Below the pieces are notes generated by a model. The model had not been told where the DNA came from and made no database searches. It worked only from the letters and a program-made list of their open reading frames with translations. Position numbers and translations under genes: made by a program. Source: Candidatus Dactylopiibacterium sp. (lineage in GTDB: Bacteria > Pseudomonadota > Gammaproteobacteria > Burkholderiales > Rhodocyclaceae). Taken from it: DNA of 53,501 nucleotides. This document shows positions 8,255 to 20,187 of the stretch, piece after piece. The DNA is taken from the NCBI GenBank assembly GCA_031119555.1, contig JAVHXQ010000022.1:1-53501 (forward strand), read 5' to 3'. Numbering within the stretch: the stretch's first letter is position 1; each line of letters starts with the position of its first letter.

Positions 8255-9028
8255 ATGTTCAAGTCCACCCTGCGTAGTCTACCGGTTGTTGCCGCGCTGT
8301 GCTTCCTTGCCGCCTGCGGATACACGCCCACCAAGCCCGGCTCCACGGCCAAGGATCCGCAATCGGCCTACAAGGAAGGCAAGGATCTGCTCGACAACGG
8401 CTCCTACGATTCCGCGATCACCGCCTACGAACAGCTCGAAGCGCGTTTCCCCTACGGCAATTACGCGCAGCAGGCGCAGATCGACACGATCTATGCGCAC
8501 TACAAGCTCGGCGAAATGGAATCCGTGGTGACCTCCGCCGACCGCTTCATCCGCATGCATCCGAACCACCCGGCCGTCGATTACGCGTACTACCTCAAGG
8601 GCCTCGCCTACGAGAACGCGAAGACCGACGAGTGGCTGCCCTTCCTGCCCCGCCAGCCGCTCTCCGAGCGCGATGCCCGTGGCGCCCAGAACGCCTTCGA
8701 CACCTTCCGCCAGATCGTCACGCGCTTCCCCGACAGCCGCTACGCCGAAGATGCCCGCAACCGCATGCACGAACTCGTCGAAGCGCTCGCCACGCACGAA
8801 CTCAACGCGGCGCGTTACTACCTGCAGCGCCGCGCGCCGCTGGCGGCCGTGAACCGCGCCCAGTACATCGTGTCGCACTACGGCGAATCGAGCGCGGTCG
8901 AAGAGGCCCTGGGGCTCATGATGCAAGGCTACAAGGCCATGCAGATGGACAGCCTCGCCGCCGATGCCGAGCGCGTGCTGCGCCAGAACTACCCAGCGAG
9001 CCGCTTCCTGAGCGCATCGGCACGCTGA
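8255..9028 (+). CDS. bamD: Outer membrane protein assembly factor BamD
   Basis: BamD is the essential lipoprotein partner of BamA in the beta-barrel assembly machine at the inner face of the outer membrane. The 257-residue protein starts MFKSTLRSLPVVAALCFLAAC, with a type II signal and lipobox LAAC. TPR repeats follow, including KEGKDLLDNGSYDSAITAYE, ARFPYGNYAQQAQI and FRQIVTRFPDSRYAEDARNR, as in BamD/ComL. An upstream TTG is possible, but the ATG at 8255 places the signal peptide correctly. It is followed after 13 bases by a LysE-type gene. Confidence 0.95.
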   Translation: MFKSTLRSLPVVAALCFLAACGYTPTKPGSTAKDPQSAYKEGKDLLDNGSYDSAITAYEQLEARFPYGNYAQQAQIDTIYAHYKLGEMESVVTSADRFIRMHPNHPAVDYAYYLKGLAYENAKTDEWLPFLPRQPLSERDARGAQNAFDTFRQIVTRFPDSRYAEDARNRMHELVEALATHELNAARYYLQRRAPLAAVNRAQYIVSHYGESSAVEEALGLMMQGYKAMQMDSLAADAERVLRQNYPASRFLSASAR

Positions 9029-9041
9029 GCGCGGCGGCACG

Positions 9042-10647
<1,606 letters not shown>

Positions 10648-10697
10648 GCCGCCGCGCCGCGCGCCGGCCCATCCCGGCGCGACGGCACAGCGCGGGC

Positions 10698-12515
<1,818 letters not shown>

Positions 12516-12661
12516 GATCGGGGCGCCTCTCGGGGAATCGGACAGGCCTCGAAAGTAGTCCAATGCGCGGGCCGGCACAAGCGCCCGACCTTCCGCCGGA
12601 TAGCCAGGGCGCGCCCATTTACCTACACTCGCAGGCCATACCACGCGCCCTGGAGATCCCC

Positions 12662-13342
12662 GTGAAGATCGACCTGCAGGCTTTCGCAGACACCACGCGT
12701 CTTGACCGCGCGCTGGCCCAGGCCGTGGCCCGCGCGCTGGCCGACGGCATAGACAGCCGCGGCAACGCAGCGCTGGCCGTGTCGGGCGGGCGCACCCCGG
12801 CCGGCTTCTTCCGCGAGCTCGCGGCACAGGAACTGGACTGGTCGCGCGTGACGCTCACGCTCGCCGACGAGCGCCGCGTATCCGACGACGACCCCGCCAG
12901 CAACGCCCGCTGCGTGGCCGAACACCTGCTGCGGGGCCCCGCCGCGGCCGCCGATTTCCTGCCGCTGCATCTGGCCGGCGAGGACGCCGCCTCGCTCAAC
13001 ACGCGGCTGGCCGTGCTGCCCGTGCGCTTCGATGCCGTGATCCTCGGCATGGGCGAGGATGCCCACACGGCCTCCATCTTTCCCGACAGCCCGCAGCGCG
13101 ACGAAGCGCTGGCCGCGCATGCGCTCGACGCGCTGTTCGTCGAGGGCGCGGCCCCCGTGCGCGAACGCATCACGCTCAGCGCGCGGCGGCTCCTCGCCAC
13201 CCGCCAGCTGTTCCTGCACATCACGGGCGAGCGCAAGTGGCAGGTGCTCGCCAATGCGCTCGTCATGCCCGGCCCCGCGCGCCCGATCAGCCATTTCCTG
13301 CACTATCCGGACACCCTGCCCCATGTATTCTGGACCCGCTGA
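12662..13342 (+). CDS. pgl: 6-phosphogluconolactonase Pgl (DevB type)
   Basis: Pgl hydrolyses 6-phosphogluconolactone to 6-phosphogluconate, the substrate of the divergent edd. The 226-residue protein has [16 protein letters not shown] near residue 40, the [18 protein letters not shown] motif and [15 protein letters not shown] (family GMGxDGHTASLFP). The start is a GTG at 12662 preceded by GGAG. zwf, which would make the lactone, is not in the window. The 3' end overlaps glk by 20 bases, so the two are probably translationally coupled. Confidence 0.94.
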   Translation: MKIDLQAFADTTRLDRALAQAVARALADGIDSRGNAALAVSGGRTPAGFFRELAAQELDWSRVTLTLADERRVSDDDPASNARCVAEHLLRGPAAAADFLPLHLAGEDAASLNTRLAVLPVRFDAVILGMGEDAHTASIFPDSPQRDEALAAHALDALFVEGAAPVRERITLSARRLLATRQLFLHITGERKWQVLANALVMPGPARPISHFLHYPDTLPHVFWTR

Positions 13343-14336
13343 AACCTTTCCCCGCCTGCTCGGCGACATCGGCGGCACCAACGCCCGCTTCGCGCTCGTG
13401 CGCGAGGCCGGCGCCCCCGTCTCCGACATCCGCCAGCTCGCTGCCGCCGACTTCGCAGGCCCCTTCGAAGCCGTGCAGGCCTATCTGGCGGGGCTTGACG
13501 TCGCGTCGCCGCGCCGCGCCGCGATCGGTATCGCCAACCCGATCACGGGCGACTGGCTGCAGATGACCAACCACTCGTGGGCGTTTTCCATCGAGGCCCT
13601 GCGCCAGCAGCTCGGGCTGGACCGCCTGCGCTTCCTCAACGATTTCACGGCCCTGGCCCTGGCCCTGCCGCACCTCGCCGCCGACGAGCGCGAGCAGGTC
13701 GGCGGCGGCGCGCCCGCGCACGATTGCGCGATCGGCGTCATCGGGCCCGGCACCGGCCTCGGCGTGTCCTCGCTGGCGCCCGACGACGGGCAGTGGATTC
13801 CGCTGCCGGGCGAAGGCGGCCACGTCACGCTCGCCGCCCAGACCGACGAGGAAATGGCCGTCGTGCGCGTGTTCGCGCGCGCGTTCGGGCACGTCTCGGC
13901 CGAGCGCGTGCTGTCCGGGCCCGGTCTCGTCGCGCTGCATCAGGCGCTCGCCGAAGTCCGCGGGATCACCGCCGCTCCCCTCGAAGCCGCCGAGATCACG
14001 CGCGCCGCGCTCGCGGGCAGCGACGCGCTCTGCCTGGCTACGCTGCAAACCTTCTGCGCGCTGCTCGGCGGCACCGCCGGCAACCTTGCCCTCACGCTGG
14101 GCGCGCGTGGCGGCATCTACATCGGCGGAGGCATCGTGCCGCGCCTGGGCAGCTTCTTCGCGGCCAGCCCTTTCCGGGAGCGCTTCGAAGCCAAGGGACG
14201 CTTCCGCGGCTACCTCGCCGCCATTCCCACCTACGTCATCCAGGCCGCCGCGCCCGCCCTTACAGGCGCCGCCGCGGCGCTCCAGGCGGAGGTTTCACGC
14301 GAGGCGCGCCACTTCCCGACAATTTCTTCGAAATAA
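13323..14336 (+). CDS. glk: Glucokinase Glk
   Basis: Glk phosphorylates glucose to glucose-6-phosphate with ATP in the cytoplasm. The 337 residues fit bacterial glucokinases (Pfam Glucokinase). The phosphate-1 motif is LLGDIGGTNARFAL near residue 10, with later FLNDFTALALALP and IGPGTGLGVS, the glucose-binding GEGGHVTLA, and GGIYIGGGIVPRLG. The start ATG lies inside the end of pgl with a 20-base overlap. With pgl and edd it forms an upper Entner-Doudoroff set. The gene ends only 4 bases before the -35 box of the tRNA-fMet promoter. Confidence 0.95.
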   Translation: MYSGPAETFPRLLGDIGGTNARFALVREAGAPVSDIRQLAAADFAGPFEAVQAYLAGLDVASPRRAAIGIANPITGDWLQMTNHSWAFSIEALRQQLGLDRLRFLNDFTALALALPHLAADEREQVGGGAPAHDCAIGVIGPGTGLGVSSLAPDDGQWIPLPGEGGHVTLAAQTDEEMAVVRVFARAFGHVSAERVLSGPGLVALHQALAEVRGITAAPLEAAEITRAALAGSDALCLATLQTFCALLGGTAGNLALTLGARGGIYIGGGIVPRLGSFFAASPFRERFEAKGRFRGYLAAIPTYVIQAAAPALTGAAAALQAEVSREARHFPTISSK

Positions 14337-14339
14337 TTC

Positions 14340-14368
14340 TTGACTCGAACCAATGGTTCCGACATAAT
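14340..14368 (+). promoter_or_regulatory. tRNA-fMet promoter with an internal palindrome
   Basis: TTGACT (14340-14345) and CATAAT (14363-14368) are spaced by 17 bases, with tRNA starting 14 bases after the -10 box. The spacer contains GAACCA-A-TGGTTC (14347-14359), an inverted repeat placed like an operator. Confidence 0.75.
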
Positions 14369-14381
14369 TCTTCTTCTCCGA

Positions 14382-14455
14382 CGCGGGGTGGAGCAGTCTG
14401 GCAGCTCGTCGGGCTCATAACCCGAAGGTCACAGGTTCAAATCCTGTCCCCGCAA
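14382..14455 (+). tRNA. Initiator tRNA-fMet(CAT)
   Basis: The cloverleaf begins CGCGGGG and ends CCCCGCA, giving the unpaired C1-A72 that marks bacterial initiator tRNA. The anticodon arm GGGCTCATAACCC has three G-C pairs and anticodon CAT, and the T-loop is GTTCAAATC. The CCA end is not encoded: CCC follows the discriminator. It has its own promoter and terminator. Confidence 0.95.
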
Positions 14456-14471
14456 CCCAATCCTTCAGCAG

Positions 14472-14506
14472 AACGCCTGGTCGAAAGACCGGGCGTTTTG
14501 TTTTGT
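14472..14506 (+). terminator. Rho-independent terminator after tRNA-fMet
   Basis: The stem AACGCCTGGTC/GACCGGGCGTT closes a GAAA tetraloop with one G-T wobble and is followed by TTGTTTTG. It lies 16 bases after the tRNA. Confidence 0.88.
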
Positions 14507-15305
14507 GCGTCCGGAACGAAGCGTTGGCGGGCAGCGCACCCTGAGGCCGCGCGCCCACACGGGCACGGCGGGTTTGCTGGCCGGCCCGGTGCACTTCACG
14601 CGTGCGCCCCGCCACCGGGCCACCGCTCCACGGCATGCCGGCTTGACGCATTCCCCCGGGGCGCCGCCGCCCTTCCCGAACCTTCACCGCGCGCCTCGGC
14701 GCCTGGGTATTCCTGCGACGCCCACGCGCGCTTGCCCCGCCTCTGCCTGCCCGCACGCACACCCAGCCCGCGCCACGGCAATGACGCTGGCCGTTACGGG
14801 CTGCCTTGCCCGGACGCCTGCCCGCCAGGAACGGGCGACGGCGGACGCTGCTTAGCCACAGGGCCGCACCCGCGCACAGCGGCCGCGGAGTCCGCCATCC
14901 AACGCGCGCGCTTCGCTCTTTTTCGTACGCGCCCCTGTGCCCGGAATAGCCGGGCGGACGTGACAACACCCTCCACGCGACGTGGCGCGGCGCCCCGGAC
15001 ACCTTCTTCCGACCGCGCAGCCCCGGGCCGGCACTTGACGCCCGTCAAACGCGCCGCGCGCCAGGCGCCGCGTCAGCGGGCCTGCGTGCCGGCCCGCGCG
15101 GATCTCGCGCGCACGCGGCGGAGCCCTTGCGGCACGGGGCTTCCGGGCGCTCGCCCGGGGCGTCGCGGGGGCACCCGGCAGGCGGCGGCACGCATTTGCA
15201 TATCCAGATTGCTTCGTTCCCGGCGACGCGGAATCACGTCGGAATAGACAGACACGCAGGGGCGACCGCGCTCCTGCCCTTCGTCTGACTGCCCGGAGAA
15301 TCCCC
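14507..15305. other. Gene-free stretch upstream of the importer/oxidoreductase cluster
   Basis: About 800 bases hold no convincing coding region. Open frames on both strands are arginine/proline/alanine-rich shadows with no recognisable motif or ribosome site. The base composition is very GC-rich except for a short AT-rich island at 15194-15220 (TTTGCATATCC followed by AGATTGCTTCGTT). That island, about 90 bases before the metQ-like start, is the only obvious candidate control element. No tRNA or hairpin with T-run was seen. Confidence 0.6.
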
Positions 15306-16157
15306 ATGAATCCTCTTCGCCGCCTGCTCGGTTCCAGCGCCCTGCTCGCCCTGCTGCTCGCCGTCTCGCCCCAGGCTTTCGCCGCCGACAGGACGCTGGT
15401 CTTCGGCGTGGCCCCCGGCCCCTATGGCGATCTCATCAAGCAGGCCATCCAGCCCGGTCTCGAGAAGCGCGGCTACAAGGTCGAGATCCGCGAATTCAGC
15501 GATTACGTGCAGCCGAACATCGCGCTGGCCAATGGCGCGCTCGACGCGAACCTTTTCCAGCACCGCCCCTACCTTGAGAAGTTCTCGGCCGACAAGGGCC
15601 TCAAGCTCTCGCCGCTCATCACGGTGCCGACGGCGGGCCTGGGCCTGTACTCGCACAAGCTGAAGTCCATCGACGCGCTGAAGAAGGGCGACGTGGTCAC
15701 GCTTGCCAACGACCCGACCAACCTTGCGCGCGCCCTGCGCTTCCTTGCGCGGCTCGACCTGCTGACCTTCCGCAAGGACATCGATCCGGCCACCGCCTCG
15801 GAGAAGGACATCGAGGGCAATCCGAAGGGGCTGGTGTTCAAGCCGCTGGAAGCCGCGCAGCTGCCGCGCACGCTGGACTCCGCCGCGGCTTCGGTCGTGA
15901 ATGGCAACTTCGCGATCGCGGCCGGGCTCCAGCTCTCCAGCGCGCTGCGGCTCGAAGAGCTCGACGAGAACCTCAAGAACCTCATCGCGGTGCGCACGGA
16001 GGATCTCTCCAAGCCCTTCGTGAAGGACATCCGCGAAGTCGTGGAGTCCGACGCCTTCCTCGCCGTGGTGAATGATCCCAAGCGCGTATTCCACGCCTTC
16101 CAGCGCCCCGAGTGGGTGCGCAGCCGGCTCGCCACGCGGCTGGCCGCCAAGCCCTGA
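15306..16157 (+). CDS. MetQ/NlpA-family periplasmic substrate-binding protein
   Basis: This is the substrate-binding component of a methionine-uptake-type (MUT) ABC importer. The 283-residue protein has a signal peptide (RRLLGSSALLALLLAVS, cleavage after AFA). The mature part follows the NlpA family: LVFGVAPGPYGDLIKQAI, FSDYVQPNIALANGALDANL and FQHRPYLEKF. Most MetQ proteins are lipoproteins. Here no cysteine follows the signal, so it should be a free periplasmic protein. GAGAATCCCC precedes the ATG. It is the first gene of the 13-gene cluster and pairs with the MetN- and MetI-like genes. Ligand choice is open: the family takes D/L-methionine but also other small ligands. Confidence 0.88.
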   Translation: MNPLRRLLGSSALLALLLAVSPQAFAADRTLVFGVAPGPYGDLIKQAIQPGLEKRGYKVEIREFSDYVQPNIALANGALDANLFQHRPYLEKFSADKGLKLSPLITVPTAGLGLYSHKLKSIDALKKGDVVTLANDPTNLARALRFLARLDLLTFRKDIDPATASEKDIEGNPKGLVFKPLEAAQLPRTLDSAAASVVNGNFAIAAGLQLSSALRLEELDENLKNLIAVRTEDLSKPFVKDIREVVESDAFLAVVNDPKRVFHAFQRPEWVRSRLATRLAAKP

Positions 16158-16218
16158 CCGTTCCCCCACCACCCTCACAGGAAGCCGGGGCCCGTCGCGG
16201 CGCCGGCGCAGCCAAGCC

Positions 16219-17121
16219 ATGTCCGAACCCATCCTCTTCGAAGAACTCACGCTGGACGCCGCCGTCGATCTGGCCCGCACGCGTGGCATCATCATCTTTC
16301 CGGTGGCTACCACCGAGGCCCACGGCGACCATCTGCCGCTGTCGACCGACACCATCACGGCCGAGTGGATCGCGCTGGAACTGAGCCGCCGCAGCGGCCT
16401 GCCGGTGCTCGCGCCCACGCCGATCCGCGCGGGCACCTCGCCGACCTTCCATTACGACACGCAGGGCGACCCGATCCCCGGCACGCTCGCGATCTCGCAC
16501 CAGACGATGTTCCTGCTCATCAAGGACATCCTGCGCGGCCTGTGGGCGACGGGCTTCCGCAAGATCATCATCGTGCAGGGGCATGGCCAGGAGCCGAACT
16601 TCCAGGTGATCGCCCACGAAACCGCGAGCGAGCTGCGCCGCGAGGGCAAGAATCTGTTCATCGCCGCCGCCACCTACTGGGAGCTGGCCGCCGAGACGCT
16701 GCGCCGCGAGGTCAGCACGCCCTTCTACCATTCGGGCGAGGAAGAGACGAGCAACGTGCTCTTCACGCGCCCCGATCTCGTCAAGCTCGACAAGGTGAGC
16801 GGCAAGCCCTTCCGCCCGCTGATCGACAAATCGCTGCTCAAGCGCTCGATCACGCAGGACGAGACCGAGACCTTCCAGGTCTTCGACATCGCCCAGGTGA
16901 TTCCCGTGCCCGAGCCGGGCCACCTCTCGCGCGGCGGCATCGGCAGCACGGAGGAGATCCTCACCGCCAGCGCCGAGAAGGGCCGCAAGGTGCTGGAGCG
17001 CGCCACCGAGCGCTACCTCGACCTGATCCGCGACCTCGAGCGCCACTACGCCCCGCACGAGGTGCCCGGCATCGACGTGCGCAGCCGCCCCGAGGCGCCG
17101 CGCTTCGAGGTGAGCTACTGA
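16219..17121 (+). CDS. Creatininase-family metal-dependent amidohydrolase
   Basis: The 300-residue protein belongs to the creatininase family, whose members hydrolyse cyclic amides (creatinine), formamides (ArfB) or peptides (MftE) using two metals. The metal-binding TEAHGDHLPLSTDT near residue 32 gives the conserved Glu, His and Asp. VQGHGQEPNF near residue 133 replaces the usual NGHGGN or NGHYEN. HSGEEETSNVLF carries the conserved C-terminal Glu. The reaction cannot be predicted. It sits between the binding protein and the ATPase of an importer and ends one base before metN, implying that it acts on the imported compound. The start ATG at 16219 follows a 61-base gap. Confidence 0.85.
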   Translation: MSEPILFEELTLDAAVDLARTRGIIIFPVATTEAHGDHLPLSTDTITAEWIALELSRRSGLPVLAPTPIRAGTSPTFHYDTQGDPIPGTLAISHQTMFLLIKDILRGLWATGFRKIIIVQGHGQEPNFQVIAHETASELRREGKNLFIAAATYWELAAETLRREVSTPFYHSGEEETSNVLFTRPDLVKLDKVSGKPFRPLIDKSLLKRSITQDETETFQVFDIAQVIPVPEPGHLSRGGIGSTEEILTASAEKGRKVLERATERYLDLIRDLERHYAPHEVPGIDVRSRPEAPRFEVSY

Positions 17122-17122
17122 G

Positions 17123-18169
17123 ATGATCGAACTGCATGACATCAGCGTGCGCTATGCCGGCAAGGGACGCGCGGTGCTGGCCGTGGATCGCGTGTCGCTG
17201 AGCATCGCGGCGGGCAGCATCCACGGCATCGTCGGCACCAGCGGCGCGGGCAAGAGCTCGCTGCTGCGCACCATCAACCTGCTCGAACGCCCCACCACCG
17301 GTCGCGTGCGCATCGGCGGCCGCGACATCACGGGCCTGGGCGGCGCGGCGCTGCGCGAAGCGCGGCGGCGCATCGGCATGGTGTTCCAGCATTTCAACCT
17401 CATGCACACCAGCACCGTGTTCGAGAACGCGGCCTTCGCGCTGCGCGCCGCCGGCCGGCCCGACGCCGAGGTGCGCGCACGCGTCGCCGAGGTGCTCGAA
17501 CTCGTGGGCCTGTCCGACAAGGCAGGCGCCTATCCGGCCCAGCTTTCGGGGGGGCAGAAGCAGCGCGTGGGCATCGCCCGCGCCATCGCCAACCACCCCG
17601 AGGTGCTGCTCTGCGACGAGCCGACCTCGGCGCTGGACCTGGACACCGCGGCGTCCATCCTCGAACTGCTGGCCCAGATCAACCAGCGCCTGGGCATCAC
17701 CATGGTGCTGATCTCGCACGAGATGAACGTCATCAAGAAGGTCTGCTCGCGCGTGGCGGTCATGGACGCCGGCCGGATCGTGGAAGAAGGCGACGTCTAC
17801 GACATCTTCGCCACGCCGCAGCACCCCTTCACGCGCCAGCTCGTCGAGCACACGCAGCGCCTCGACCTGCCCGCGCGTCTCACCGAAGGCCTGCGCGGCA
17901 CGCTGGTGAAGATCCGCTTCCTCGGCGAACGCGCCGAGACGCCCGTGCTGTCGGAGGCGAGCGTGCGCTTCGGCGTCTCCGCCAACATCCTGCACGGCAA
18001 GATCGAGTACATCGGCAACCGCGCCCTGGGCCTGCTCGTGGTGCTGCTCGACGCGCGCGGCAACGACGCCGGCGGCAGCGTCGCGGCGGCCGTCGATTAC
18101 CTTCGCCAGCACACCGCGCGCGTGGACGTGCTGCACAGCGGACACGAGGAGGCGCGCCATGCCGCATGA
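17123..18169 (+). CDS. metN: MetN-like ABC importer ATPase with NIL domain
   Basis: The 348-residue ATP-binding subunit powers the importer. Walker A is GTSGAGKSSLLR near residue 38, the ABC signature is LSGGQKQRVGIARAI, Walker B is VLLCDEPTSALD and the switch His is in LISHEMN. The last 90 or so residues match the NIL (ACT-like) domain of MetN, which in E. coli binds methionine and inhibits transport (trans-inhibition), suggesting internal ligand sensing. It starts one base after the creatininase gene and overlaps the permease gene by 11 bases. The symbol reflects family; methionine is not proven as the substrate. Confidence 0.9.
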   Translation: MIELHDISVRYAGKGRAVLAVDRVSLSIAAGSIHGIVGTSGAGKSSLLRTINLLERPTTGRVRIGGRDITGLGGAALREARRRIGMVFQHFNLMHTSTVFENAAFALRAAGRPDAEVRARVAEVLELVGLSDKAGAYPAQLSGGQKQRVGIARAIANHPEVLLCDEPTSALDLDTAASILELLAQINQRLGITMVLISHEMNVIKKVCSRVAVMDAGRIVEEGDVYDIFATPQHPFTRQLVEHTQRLDLPARLTEGLRGTLVKIRFLGERAETPVLSEASVRFGVSANILHGKIEYIGNRALGLLVVLLDARGNDAGGSVAAAVDYLRQHTARVDVLHSGHEEARHAA

Positions 18170-18827
18170 ATGGATCTCCCTGCTCGAAGACCTCTACAAG
18201 GCCTTCGGCGAAACCGCGCTGATGGTCGGCGTATCCAGCGTCTTCGCCATTCTCGGCGGCCTCCCGCTGGGCTTCCTGCTCTACGTCTCGGACCGGCGCC
18301 TGTTCTGGCACAGCCCCGCGCTCTACCGCGTCGGCGGCTTCATCGTGAACGTGATCCGCTCGGTGCCCTTCGTGATCCTGCTCGTCGTGCTGCTGCCATT
18401 CACGCAGTTCGTCCTGGGCACCACCATCGGCCCGGCCGCCGCCTCGGTACCGCTGTCGGTGGCGGCCATCGCCTTCTACGCGCGGCTCGTGCAGAGCGCG
18501 CTGTATGAAGTCGACCCCGGCATCATCGAGGCGGCCGAAGCCTTTGGCGCCAGCCCGGCGCGCATCCTGGGCGTGGTGCTGTTCCGCGAAGCCCTGCCGG
18601 GCTTCCTGCGCGGGCTCACCGTCACGCTCGTGAGCCTGATCGGCTACTCGGCCATGGCGGGCATCGTGGGCGGCGGCGGCGTGGGCGATCTCGCGATCCG
18701 CTTCGGCTACTACCGCTACCAGACCGACATCATGCTCGTCACGGTGCTGGTGCTGATCGTGCTCGTGCAGCTCGTGCAATCCGGTGGCGACCGCCTCGCC
18801 GAACGCTCCGACCGGAAAGGGTCCTGA
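18159..18827 (+). CDS. metI: MetI-like ABC importer permease
   Basis: The 222-residue inner-membrane permease has about five transmembrane helices. It carries the cytoplasmic coupling motif (EAA loop) EAAEAFGASPARILGVVLF and the MetI-typical RSVPFVILLVVLLPFTQF and SAMAGIVGGGGVGDLAI. It probably forms a homodimer with two MetN-like ATPases. It overlaps metN by 11 bases and ends one base before the CoA-ligase gene, so transport and metabolism are physically linked. Confidence 0.92.
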   Translation: MPHEWISLLEDLYKAFGETALMVGVSSVFAILGGLPLGFLLYVSDRRLFWHSPALYRVGGFIVNVIRSVPFVILLVVLLPFTQFVLGTTIGPAAASVPLSVAAIAFYARLVQSALYEVDPGIIEAAEAFGASPARILGVVLFREALPGFLRGLTVTLVSLIGYSAMAGIVGGGGVGDLAIRFGYYRYQTDIMLVTVLVLIVLVQLVQSGGDRLAERSDRKGS

Positions 18828-18828
18828 C

Positions 18829-20187
18829 ATGGGCATCCTCGAATCGCCCCCCATCGCCGCCGCGCCCGCCGCCGAGGCCGGCCGCTACTGGAACGCGGCC
18901 ATCGAAACCCTTCCCCGCCCGCAGCTCGAGGCGCTGCAGCTCGCGCGCCTGCGTAGCCACCTGGATTTCGCCTACCGCCATTCGCCGTACTACCGGCAGG
19001 CGTTCGACGCGGCCGGGGTGGGTCCGGAGACGCTGCGCAGCCTCGCCGACCTGCGTCACTTCCCCTTCGTGAACAAGGCCATCGAACGCGAACGCCAGGC
19101 CGCCGCACCGCTGCTGGGCGACATGCTGGCGGTGCCCGAGCGCGACGTGGTGTTCGTCTCGGCCTCGTCGGGATCAACCGGCGTGCCGACCCTGAGCCCC
19201 TTCACGGCGGCCGATTTCGAGACCTTCCAGGACAACCAGGCCCGCCTCTTCCGCGCGGCCGGCGTCACCGCCGACGACCGTTACGTGCACGCCCTGAATT
19301 TCACGCTGTTCGTGGGCGGCCCCGACGTGATCGGCGCGCAGAAACTCGGCGCGCTGTGCTTCTGGGCCGGCGCCGTGCCCTCCGACCGCCTGCTCTACAT
19401 CCTGCAGACCTTCCGCCCCACGGTGACCTGGACCACGCCGTCCTACGCCTGGCACCTGGGCGAAACGGCGCGCGCCCAGGGCATCGATCCGGCGCGCGAC
19501 CTGGCGATCCGCAAGATCATCGTGGCCGGCGAGCCGGGCGGCTCGATTCCCGCCACGCGCGCAGCGATCGAGCGGATCTGGGATGCCCAGCTCTTCGATT
19601 TCTACGGCATCTCCGACATCTACGGCGCCTGCGCGGGCATGTGCGAAGCCCGCGATGGCCTGCACCTCGTCGAAGACGACATCCTGCTCGAAGTGCTGGA
19701 CCCCGCCACGCTGGAGCCCGTGCCCGACGGCACGCCCGGCGAGATGGTGCTGACCACGCTGACCAAGGCCGCGCGGCCGATGATCCGCTTCCGCACCGGC
19801 GACATCGTGACCGCCGACCGCTCGCCCTGCCGCTGCGGGCGCACCCACGCGCGCATCCGGGTCACGGGGCGCATCGACGACATGTTCATCGTCAATGGCG
19901 TGAATGTCTTCCCCAGCGACATCGAGTTCGTGATCCGCAGCCTCCCCGGGCTGAACGGCGAGTTCCGCATCACGGTGGCCGACGAGCGCCACCTCACGCG
20001 CTACAGCCTGGAAGTGGAGCGCGGCGAAAGCACCGAGTCCGACGCCGCACTCGCCGAACGCATCGCGCACGACGCCAAGACGCGCCTGGGCGTGCGCCCC
20101 CGCGCCGTGACCATCCTCGCGCCCGGCAGCCTGCCGCGCACCACCCACAAGGCGCGGCGCGTCGTGGATCTGCGGGGCCAGGCATGA
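18829..20187 (+). CDS. Phenylacetate-CoA ligase-like (PaaK-family) adenylate-forming enzyme
   Basis: The 452-residue protein is an AMP-forming acyl-CoA synthetase of the PaaK type, expected to turn a carboxylic acid, CoA and ATP into an acyl-CoA. Motifs are the P-loop SASSGSTGVPT near residue 112, FYGISDIYGA, the RFRTGDIV motif and RIDDMFIVNGVNVFPSDIE, which marks PaaK-like enzymes. CRCGRTHAR suggests a zinc-binding segment. Substrates of this family are mostly aryl acids (phenylacetate, 2-aminobenzoate, indoleacetate). The stop overlaps the next gene in ATGA. Its place beside a 2-oxoacid oxidoreductase recalls aromatic amino acid breakdown, but the acid is not known. Confidence 0.88.
   Translation: MGILESPPIAAAPAAEAGRYWNAAIETLPRPQLEALQLARLRSHLDFAYRHSPYYRQAFDAAGVGPETLRSLADLRHFPFVNKAIERERQAAAPLLGDMLAVPERDVVFVSASSGSTGVPTLSPFTAADFETFQDNQARLFRAAGVTADDRYVHALNFTLFVGGPDVIGAQKLGALCFWAGAVPSDRLLYILQTFRPTVTWTTPSYAWHLGETARAQGIDPARDLAIRKIIVAGEPGGSIPATRAAIERIWDAQLFDFYGISDIYGACAGMCEARDGLHLVEDDILLEVLDPATLEPVPDGTPGEMVLTTLTKAARPMIRFRTGDIVTADRSPCRCGRTHARIRVTGRIDDMFIVNGVNVFPSDIEFVIRSLPGLNGEFRITVADERHLTRYSLEVERGESTESDAALAERIAHDAKTRLGVRPRAVTILAPGSLPRTTHKARRVVDLRGQA

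Noticed and set aside
10648..10697. GC-rich hairpin between panC and edd as a terminator
   Set aside because: CGCGCCGG/CCGGCGCG pairs well but no T-run follows on either strand.
14415..15002. Minus-strand open frame of 195 codons in the gap before the cluster
   Set aside because: It runs through the antisense of tRNA-fMet, giving a classic spurious TGFEPVTFGL end, and is arginine/proline-rich with no ribosome site or motif.
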